NCBI RefSeq assembly: GCF_016097415.1
Contig: NZ_JAEHGE010000001.1
Coordinates: forward strand, 3,516,357-3,580,356
Source: a sulfur-oxidizing endosymbiont of Gigantopelta aegis
Lineage (GTDB): Bacteria > Pseudomonadota > Gammaproteobacteria > GRL18
DNA length: 64,000 nucleotides
Direction of reading: 5' to 3'
Positions 25,012 through 32,518 of the stretch are shown piece by piece. The notes below the pieces were generated by a model. That model was given only the letters and a program-made list of their open reading frames with translations, made no database searches and was not told where the DNA came from. The position numbers were made by a program, and so were the translations under genes. The stretch's first letter is position 1. Each line of letters begins with the position of its first letter.

Positions 25012-25242
25012 TAAAATAAAATAAAAGGCTCTTCTCCGCTTTGATGAGTGAACAACTTATCCATTTCAGCCTATAGAGCTCATCTTTATTTGGCTGAGCA
25101 ACATAAGCAAGGTTATGTGTATAGGTAAAACTATAAAAAGCCTTCTTGATAAGAAAAGTTTTTATGTATCAATGCTTAACAGGGTTTTGAATGTGAATTT
25201 ACACTCATCAAAGCGGAGAAGAACCAAATAAAATAAAATAAA
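25012..25242. repeat. MITE-like element with 20-bp inverted ends
   Basis: CTTCTCCGCTTTGATGAGTG (25031-25050) and CACTCATCAAAGCGGAGAAG (25202-25221) are perfect inverted repeats about 150 bp apart. Each is flanked on its outside by an AAATAAAATAAAA-like stretch that could be a target duplication. The interior has no ORF. Size and structure fit a non-autonomous miniature element. It occupies most of the gene-free 24832-25336 interval upstream of the TonB receptor. Confidence 0.6.
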
Positions 25243-26145
25243 TAGATAAAAAACAATAACATATTGTTTGGCATGGCATTTGCTTCATAGATCCCACAAT
25301 AAATATAATTTGTATAACACTTTTTTGGGATTTGTAATGCTTACAACAAAACACACATCGATTTACTTTTTAGTTTTATGTGCTTGCAATAGCTTTTCAT
25401 CAGCTTATGCGGATAAAAACATTGCGGACAATACGTTTTCTAAGAATAGCCTCACTGAAATTACGGTAACGGGTACACGTGAAGAAACTTTGCGCAGCGA
25501 AACGGCTGAAACCAGCAATGTGCTGGATGAACAGGAAATTGACGAAGTTAAACCGGCACATCCGTCAGAATTGCTTAATCGTATACCCGGTGTGCATGTG
25601 AATGTGACCGGTGGTGAAGGACACATGATGTCGATTCGCCAGCCTATTACGACCAAGGCGGTTTATCTCTATCTAGAAAATGGTATACCTACCCGTTCTA
25701 CTGGATTTTTTAATCATAACGCACTCTATGAAACCAATATCCCTCAGGCTGAATCGGTTGAAGTGACCAAGGGACCAGGCACCGCATTGTATGGTAGTGA
25801 TGCTATTGGTGCGGTGATTAATGTGAACACCCGCCGCGCGCCAATGGATCCAGAGGCCGAATTAGGACTAGAAGGGGGTGAGAATGGCTGGGGTCGAATC
25901 CTCTTAAGTGGTGGTAATACCTGGGGTGATGATGGCGTGCGGGGTGATTTGAATATCACGCATACCGATGGTTGGCGTGACAATACCGATTATGATCGGG
26001 TTGCCGGTACGGCACGCTGGGACACTATCCTGGATAATGGAGCGAGTCTGGAAACAGTGTTTAGTGGTTCGGATATTGATCAGCAAACGGCAGGTTCATC
26101 TCGTCTTTCAGAAGATGATTATAAGAGTGACCCGACAAAAAACTA

Positions 26146-27197
26146 CTTGATTACCCACAAAGCTCCGCCATATTTCGATAATTATACTATAATTATACTA
26201 TAATTATACTATAATTAAAGTATAGATTATGTGTGGAGTAGAATGATGTCAAAAAATAAAATTCAGTTTCAAGAAGGTTATAGTTTATTTGAGCTTTTTA
26301 ATGATTATGGCACTGACAAACAGTGCCGACAAGCCTTATTTAAATGGAAATTTCCTGATGGATTTGTTTGCCCAGAGTGTGGCAATAAGACTTATTGCAC
26401 TCTAGAACATCGCCATCTTTATCAGTGCCACCATTGTCATCATCAGACATCAGCAACCTGTGGGACAATATTTGATAGTACCAAACTGCCTTTATCTAAG
26501 TGGTTTTAGCGATTCATCTTATGACTCAATTGAAGACAGCGGTTTCAGCATTAGAATTAAAGAGACAGCTTAAGGTAAGCTACAATACAGCCTGGAGTAT
26601 GAAACAAAAGATCATGCAGGTTATGAAAGAACGTGATGACAGTAAACCTTTATCAGGCATCATTCAAATTGATGATGCCTACTGGGGTGGTGAGCACAGA
26701 GGCGGCTCCAGAGGTCGTGGTTCAGAAAATAAAACACCGTTCGTTGCAGCCGTTTCTACTAATGAAGATGGACACCCGATTGCAATGAATTTAAATGTGC
26801 TTAAAGGGTTTAAATCCAGTGAAATAAAACGATGGGCACAAACTCATTTAACACCTGGAAGTACTGTTTACTCAGATGGGTTAAATTGTTTTCCTGCGGT
26901 TAAAGAAGCTGACTGTAAGCATGTTCCAATCGTCACGGGTGGTGGTGCGGCAAGTGTTGATAAAATTGAGTTTATCTGGGTTAACACTATGATAGGTAAT
27001 ATTAAAAACTCTATGAAGGGAAGCTATCATTCCATTAACTCAAAACATTTACCTCGGTATCTTGCTGAATTTTGTTATCGGTTTAATAGACGCTTTAACT
27101 TAAAAGACATGATGCCAAGGTTTTTATGCGTGGCGATGAAAACGCCACCTATGAATGGAAAGCTCCTAAAAATGGCGGAGCTTTATGGGTAATCAAG
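26146..27197 (+). mobile_element. IS1595-family insertion sequence
   Basis: 1052 bp. The terminal inverted repeats are CTTGATTACCCACAAAGCTC at the left and its near-perfect complement at the right (GGAGCTTTATGGGTAATCAAG read at 27177-27197 in parts). The 8-bp duplication AAAAACTA flanks it (26138-26145 and 27198-27205). It carries one transposase gene. Near the left end (about 26178-26216) the unit ACTATAATTAT is repeated three to four times, giving strong -10-like TATAAT copies before the transposase. Confidence 0.92.
26246..27192 (+). pseudogene. IS1595-family transposase, one-base frameshift
   Basis: An N-terminal zinc ribbon (CPECGNKTYC and CHHCHHQTSATCGT) is followed by the ISXO2-like DDE domain: IIQIDDAYWGGEHRGGS, TVYSDGLNCF, and YLAEFCYRFNRRFNL. 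The frame breaks at TGGTTTTAGCG (T4 at 26504-26507). With five T it reads LSKWFLAIHLMTQLKTAVS, giving a normal 315-residue protein. Start taken at 26246 because GGAG lies about 8 nt upstream. As drawn, the two halves overlap in different frames; slippage or sequencing error are both possible. Confidence 0.9.
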
Positions 27198-27887
27198 AAA
27201 AACTATTATGGTATTTCCTATCGTGAAGTGACTGCTTTACGCTTATCATCGGCCTATGAGCAGGAAATAGGCAATTCACTCCTATCCATCACACCGTATT
27301 TTCGTGACAATGAAATGGAATATATGCCTAACTGGTCTTTTACCTATGATCCCAGTATCAAGCAAACAGAAAATCAGTCCTTTGGTTTTTTATTAAAATA
27401 TCGAGTGGATTTAGCACCTTATAATACCCGTTTTATTGTCGGTACGGATTATGATTATAGTCCGGGCAGTCGTAAAGAAAATTATATTGACTCAAAAAAG
27501 AATGCTGATGGCATCTATGACTCCTATACTGTGAGAGATAGAATTTATAATTATGATGTGACCTATACTGGCATAGCACCTTATATGCATGTAGAAACCT
27601 CACCCAGTGAAAAACTTAGGCTAACGGCTGGTTTACGATATGATTCGGTAGAATATGATTATGATAATAAAATGAGCAGTGGTCAGTTTAAGTACCGTCC
27701 TGCGAGCATGTTTCGTCCAATGACTATTAACCGCCCTGATGATGATAGGGTCAGCTTTTCACATTGGAGTCCTAAATTAGGTGCGACCTATCAATTCAGT
27801 GAGTTGCTCAATGGTTTTGTCTAATGTGGCTATACTTAACCGGACACACAACTTAAAATAACTAAAAGATAAAAAGTGTGACCTAAA

Positions 27888-28189
27888 ATGAATGATCAAA
27901 AAAAAAAACCGAATAAAAGCTATACATCAGAATTTAAAGAATCAGCTGTCAAATTAGCTAATGAGACGGATCAACCCGTTTCTCAGACTGCCAGGGAGCT
28001 AGGTGTTAATGTAAATACTCTACATACCTGGATCAGTAAATATTCCAAACCGGTGAAGACGGTAGCCAATAGAAGTGATGAACACATTTATGATGAAGTA
28101 AAACGTCTGAAAAAAGAATTGGCAAAAGTGATTCAGGAGCGTGATTTATTAAAAAGGCCACAGCGTACTTTGCAAGGGAAACTTTGTGA
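27888..28189 (+). pseudogene. IS3 OrfA (helix-turn-helix), one-base frameshift near end
   Basis: The DNA-binding OrfA of an IS3 element: SYTSEFKESAVKLANE, ARELGVNVNTLHTWISKYS, then a leucine zipper YDEVKRLKKELAKVIQERDLL. The frame leaves the family pattern at AAAAA (28151-28155). With six A it continues KKATAYFARETL and stops at 28187-28189, giving the usual 100 residues. As sequenced the ORF runs on to 28208. The A-run sits where IS3 elements may use programmed slippage, so this could be functional. Confidence 0.85.
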
Positions 28190-29048
28190 AGTACGCATGG
28201 ATAACTGATCAGGCTAAAGATTACCCGGTAACGATTCTGTGCCGTTTTATGGATGTTTCCCGTAGTTGCTATTATGATTGGGTTAGCTCTCCTAAAACGG
28301 ATAGAGAGAAAGAAAATGAAGCGCTTACTGAGCAGCTAAAAAACTGTTTGAAGACAGTCGCAAGACTTATGGAACCCGTCGTCTTAAAAGAAAACTGGCT
28401 GAAAAAGGCGTTCATATAAGCCGCCGGAGAATTGGTCGATTAATGAAAAAAGCCGGTTTGTTTTGTAAAACGAAGAGACGCTTTAAAGCGACGACTAATT
28501 CCAAGCATAATAAGCGTATATCTCCAAATTTACTGGAAAGAGAGTTTACTGTCTCTCAACCTGATCGCTACTATGTGGGTGATATTACCTATATTGCCAC
28601 CAAGGAAGGCTGGTTATATTTAGCGGTTGTCATTGACTTATTCTCTAGGCAAATTGTTGGCTGGTCGATGGATGAGCGAATGAAAGCCAAGCTAGTCAAT
28701 GATGCTTTACTGATGGCCATATGGAAGCGTAAACCAATGGATGGATTGCTTTGGCATACTGACCGAGGTAGCCAATATGCCTCTGATAGTCATAGAAAAA
28801 TATTGTCGGATCATAACATAATTCAGTCTATGAGCCGCAAAGGAAATTGCTGGGACAATGCTGTATCAGAGAGCTTCTTTCATAGTTTGAAAACTGAATT
28901 GACGCACCATTGTCGATTCAAAACCAGAGTAGAAGCAAAGCAGGCAATATTTGAATATATTGAGGTATTTTATAATCGGGAGCGACTTCATTCGGCTAAT
29001 GATTATTTGTCACCAGTCGATTATGAAATACAGCAGGAAATAGCTTAA
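28186..29048 (+). pseudogene. IS3 OrfB transposase (rve/DDE), one-base frameshift
   Basis: Begins KYAWITDQAKDYPVTILCRF and SRSCYYDWVSSPKTDREK (helical HTH_21 part). It loses frame at TGTTTGAAG (T3 at 28347-28349), then resumes [17 protein letters not shown]. The integrase core is intact: [42 protein letters not shown], and a C-terminal [10 protein letters not shown] glutamate. One added T gives a normal 287-residue OrfB. The same T3 is present in the copy at 43253-43255, so the lesion predates copying or reflects a context-dependent sequencing error. Confidence 0.88.
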
Positions 29049-30066
29049 ATCGATTGATTGAAGAGGGGTAAAAGGCGACATAAATGCCGCCCATTACCGT
29101 TGACGGCCATCGGCTCCTCAGCCTGTGCCGTGAAGATATTGTAACAGGATCATTACCGTTGTGAAAATACCTTGGGTGAATGGAACGGCTCTATCGTTCC
29201 AGAGGGCAAAGCCCTTTCTCTTCATCTGTTTAAAGTTAACATGAGAAACTAAAATGATAGGAAATACAAAATGACAAAAATCACTTGAAACAGCCAAAAA
29301 AATATTTAGAAAACTGTCCGGAAAAGTGTTGACACATCAGTCAGTTATCGCAATGCCTTCCGTGTACCGTCTGAAGGACAAATTTTTAGACCGGGTAGTA
29401 ATACCGCATCTTTGGATCTCGACCCCGTTGAAGTGGATAGTTATGAAATTGGTTTTAGAGGTCGCTTAGGCAAGCAATTGACTTATGAAACGTCTATTTA
29501 TTATATGGATAAAACCAATGACCTAGTCACTTATGAAGATCAAATTACCGGTGAACGCTATACAACGAATGCCGGTGAAACCTTGCATAAGGGCATTGAA
29601 TTAGGTGGTGCTTATCAGTTTAACTCTGAATGGAATTTGGGCGTGAGTTATTCCTATAGTAAGCAAACTTATGAAAAATGGACCGAGAAGGGCACTGATT
29701 TTAGTGGTAATGAAATTAAATCAGCACCCAAAAATCTGGCTAATACCACGCTTAACTATCGTCCTTCTTTACTCAATGGTGGTCGTGTTGAGTTGGAGTG
29801 GAGCTATATGGGATCCTATTGGATGGATGATGCCAATACGCATAAATATGATGGTCATGATTTATTTAATTTACGAGTCAATCATTTTGTTAAAATGGAT
29901 AACCACAAAAATCTTGAACTCTATGCACGTTTGATGAACGTCACTGATGAACGCTATGCCACAGCAGCAAGTTTTAATCGCTATCGTGGGTCAGAATTTG
30001 CACCGGGCATGGAGAGAACAGTGTATGCAGGCATGAATTATAAGTTTTAGATTTATTCGCACAATT

Positions 30067-30159
30067 TGTAGGGTGGGCACGGCTTTATCTGCCCACGCTG
30101 AATGTGTGAGTCTAAGGTCTAGAGTCAGCGTGGGCACAAAAAGCGTGTCCACCCTACAG
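30067..30159. repeat. Nested palindromic repeat (REP-like, family A copy 2)
   Basis: Same architecture as 772-864: GTAGGGTGGGCACGGC at the left, TGCCCACGCTGA and TCAGCGTGGGCA inside, and GTGTCCACCCTACAG at the right. The central loop differs from copy 1. It lies between the TonB receptor and the BNR-repeat gene. Confidence 0.75.
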
Positions 30160-30181
30160 TTTTGTATTCATAGATTAAAAA

Positions 30182-31453
30182 ATGGTTTTAAAAATGAATA
30201 ATAAAATATTAACTTATACATTAATAAACATGATTTTTTTCTTGGCTCTTGTTACTCAAGCAGAAGCCGCTCATTCGGATATGAAAAGTTCTGCCGGTGA
30301 AAAAACTATGTGTTCAGATCCACAAGAGCCTGCCAGTTTACGTTGCGCACCGGCACCGAGTTCACAATTTGATAGCAACGGTATTTTGTGGGTGGCCTGG
30401 TCCTATGGTGGTCATGTCTATGTCAGTACCTCAGATGATAAGGGGCAAACCTTTAAGCCAGCAATGCTGGTTAATCAAGTCCCTGAAAAAATATCAGCAC
30501 GGGGTGAAAATCGCCCTAAAATTGTTGTAGATAAACAAGGCCACATTTATGTTTCCTGGACTACACCATTGAAAAAACGCTATACCGGCAATATTCGTTT
30601 CAGTGTGTCAAATGATCAGGGACAGAACTTTTCTAAACCCATTACCATTAATGACAATCTTGATATGACCGGGCATCGTTTTGAAGCATTGGCGGTCAAC
30701 GATCAGGGGGTTATTTTTATGGCCTGGTTAGACAAGCGAGAACGTCTAAAAGCCAAGCAACAGGGAAAAAAATATAATGGTGCGGCACTTTACTATAGCT
30801 ATTCAAAGGATGGTGGGAAAAGTTTTAGTAAGAATCAAAGCATCATGTCCCATTCTTGTGAGTGTTGTCGTGTCGTTATGGCGATAGATAAAGATCAACT
30901 GCCAGTCGTTATGTGGCGCAATATTTATGGTAAAAATACTCGTGACCATGCCTTGGTGAAATTCTTGAGCCAGGATAAAGCTGGTAAGGTAGTTCAAGTG
31001 AGTCATGATAATTGGCAGCTTGATGCCTGTCCACATCATGGCCCAGCAATTTCTATAGAGACGAATGGCATAGTATCAAATTATCATTTAGTTTGGTTCA
31101 ATAATGCGCCACAGCGTCATGGGCTTTTTTATTCTCGTATGAGCGATCCCAATAAGACGGCTCAATCTTCACCTAAAGAGCCTATCAGTATCGGCAATTA
31201 TGATAAGGGAGCGTCTCATCCTGATGTGCTAAGTATTGCTAATAAGGTTTGGCTGGTCTGGCGGGAGTATGATGGTGAAAATGAATCTATTTGGTTGCAA
31301 GTCTCAAATGATCAGGGCGATAGCTGGCAACAAAGCAAAATTATAGCTCAGACTCAATCCGGTTCAGACTATCCCTTTTTAATTCATGATCAAGGCACAG
31401 TTTATTTGCAGTGGCAGACTAAGGAACAGGGGTTTAAGCTCTATGCTTTATAA
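30182..31453 (+). CDS. Secreted BNR-repeat (sialidase-fold) protein with CECC motif
   Basis: 423 residues. A signal peptide ends near TQAEA (an in-frame ATG at 30194 is an equally possible start). The mature protein is a beta-propeller with several BNR/Asp-box repeats (S-x-D-x-G-x-x-F/W): STSDDKGQTFKPA, VSNDQGQNFSKP, YSKDGGKSFSK, VSNDQGDSWQQ. It is often labelled exo-alpha-sialidase, but catalytic sialidase residues are not evident. HSCECCRVVMAIDKDQLPVVM carries a C-x-C-C cluster that could bind metal. It lies 131 bp after a TonB receptor and overlaps a thioredoxin-like gene, so a role in metal or metallophore handling in the periplasm is inferred. Confidence 0.8.
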   Translation: MVLKMNNKILTYTLINMIFFLALVTQAEAAHSDMKSSAGEKTMCSDPQEPASLRCAPAPSSQFDSNGILWVAWSYGGHVYVSTSDDKGQTFKPAMLVNQVPEKISARGENRPKIVVDKQGHIYVSWTTPLKKRYTGNIRFSVSNDQGQNFSKPITINDNLDMTGHRFEALAVNDQGVIFMAWLDKRERLKAKQQGKKYNGAALYYSYSKDGGKSFSKNQSIMSHSCECCRVVMAIDKDQLPVVMWRNIYGKNTRDHALVKFLSQDKAGKVVQVSHDNWQLDACPHHGPAISIETNGIVSNYHLVWFNNAPQRHGLFYSRMSDPNKTAQSSPKEPISIGNYDKGASHPDVLSIANKVWLVWREYDGENESIWLQVSNDQGDSWQQSKIIAQTQSGSDYPFLIHDQGTVYLQWQTKEQGFKLYAL

Positions 31454-31982
31454 AAACATGCCTTATAAAAACATGCCTTATAAAAACATATATTATAAAA
31501 AGTTTTTGTTTTTCATGCTGGGTATTTTTATGATGAATGCATCATTCGCCATGGGGAATAGTTTAGTTAGCAGTGAATCACTACGGGAATTTACCAAAGA
31601 CAGTTATCAAGAAATTCTTCAGACTAACAAAGGTCAGCCATTTTTAATGGTGCTATGGTCAATTGATTGCCCGCCTTGTCATGAGGAGCTAGCGCATATC
31701 AGTGCCTATAAAAAAAAGTATCCCAAGCATAAGATTATTTTGATTTCCACAGATTCTAACGCACAGGCGGTAAGACAGGTCTTGGAGGGCAATGACGTAT
31801 TGCATTTGGAATCGTGGTTGTTTTCAAATGCGCTCGCGCATCAATTGCGCTATGCAATTGATCCACATTGGTATGGCGAGCTACCCAGAAGTTATTTCTT
31901 TTCTCAACAACATACACGTCAGGCTGTCAGTGGTACTTTAAGTCTGACTGCAATAAACGCGTTTTTTAGTCGCTCTTACTGA
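31443..31982 (+). CDS. Periplasmic thioredoxin-like (TlpA/redoxin) protein
   Basis: 179 residues from the ATG at 31443, which overlaps the BNR gene by 11 nt. The frame is open further upstream to 31386, but that would put a long tail before the signal anchor FLFFMLGIFMMNASFA. The active site is C76-P-P-C79 (WSIDCPPCHEELAHI), followed by KHKIILISTDS, a thioredoxin fold. The N-terminal MPYKN repeats come from a 15-bp tandem DNA repeat (31447-31491). Likely role: disulfide reduction in the periplasm, perhaps of the CECC motif in the coupled BNR protein. Confidence 0.8.
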   Translation: MLYKNMPYKNMPYKNIYYKKFLFFMLGIFMMNASFAMGNSLVSSESLREFTKDSYQEILQTNKGQPFLMVLWSIDCPPCHEELAHISAYKKKYPKHKIILISTDSNAQAVRQVLEGNDVLHLESWLFSNALAHQLRYAIDPHWYGELPRSYFFSQQHTRQAVSGTLSLTAINAFFSRSY

Positions 31983-32419
31983 TAATATTTCTTATTATCA
32001 CATTCATTTTTTAGTTGTTCAGCATCCTTTTTGTATTGCTTTACCTGCTGATTGAAAGTCTGTGCTTTATTTTGATATTGCTGCTCAAATTCTTCAATAT
32101 CACTATTGAGTTGATTGTAGTCATTGACTGATTGCTGAGAATGAAAATCAACTGGAATATCTTCCCGCTTAAGCTCCATCTGTTCAATTTTATCAACGAG
32201 TGCTTGCAGTTCGGTTGCCTGCTTTTTTAATTGCACAGAGCGCTGTGCTAACTCACTACTTCTTTGTAGACATTGAGCCAATTCATCCTGAGTTAATATG
32301 TTTGCGCTGTTCTGAGCTTTATCCTGAGTTTGGGCATGGCTTGAAGCAATGCTCAGGAAGAGGCTAATAGTGATCATCATTAAGCGGAATAAGTTTTTAT
32401 TGTGTAAAAGGTTTTGCAT
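31976..32419 (-). CDS. Exported coiled-coil protein, unknown function
   Basis: 147 residues. A signal peptide ends at SSHAQ, and the mature part is nearly all coiled coil (about 40-140), rich in Q, E, K and L. Two cysteines (in QCLQRSSE and NECDNKK) lie near the ends of the helix and could form a disulfide. I do not recognise a family. It converges on the thioredoxin-like gene with a 7-bp overlap of coding ends. Confidence 0.6.
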   Translation of the reverse strand: MQNLLHNKNLFRLMMITISLFLSIASSHAQTQDKAQNSANILTQDELAQCLQRSSELAQRSVQLKKQATELQALVDKIEQMELKREDIPVDFHSQQSVNDYNQLNSDIEEFEQQYQNKAQTFNQQVKQYKKDAEQLKNECDNKKYYQ

Positions 32420-32518
32420 AATAAATACCGTGTTAAAATTGAAGAATGGGTCTAATATAGTTCACTATACTCGAATCATTATAATTTTTCTATTGTCCAA
32501 AATCTATCTCAATAAATC

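Larger units (their letters stand above)
27822..29339 (+). mobile_element. IS3-family insertion sequence (full copy 2)
   Basis: 1518 bp. The left end TAATGTGGCTATACTTAACC and the right end (rc TGATGTGTCAACACTTTTCC) share imperfect inverted repeats ending in CCGGACA. It is flanked by the 3-bp duplication GTC (27819-27821 and 29340-29342). It carries orfA and orfB and then about 290 bp of non-coding DNA before the right end, longer than usual in IS3 elements. Confidence 0.93.
25337..30050 (+). pseudogene. TonB-dependent receptor interrupted by two IS elements
   Basis: Three exon-like parts (25337-26145, 27206-27821, 29343-30050) join exactly into a 710-residue outer-membrane receptor once both insertions and one copy of each target duplication are removed. 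A signal peptide ends at SSAYA. The TonB box is LTEITVTGTRE; the plug holds PSELLNRIPGVHVNV and VEVTKGPGTALYGSDAIGAV; the barrel ends in YAGMNYKF. Start 25337 (MLTTKHTSIYF) is preferred over 25268 because it directly begins a signal peptide. Insertions are IS1595-type (after DPTKNY) and IS3-type (after LLNGFV). No decay is visible outside the insertions, so they are recent. The downstream BNR-repeat and thioredoxin-like genes suggest metal or metallophore uptake; the ligand is unknown. Confidence 0.92.
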
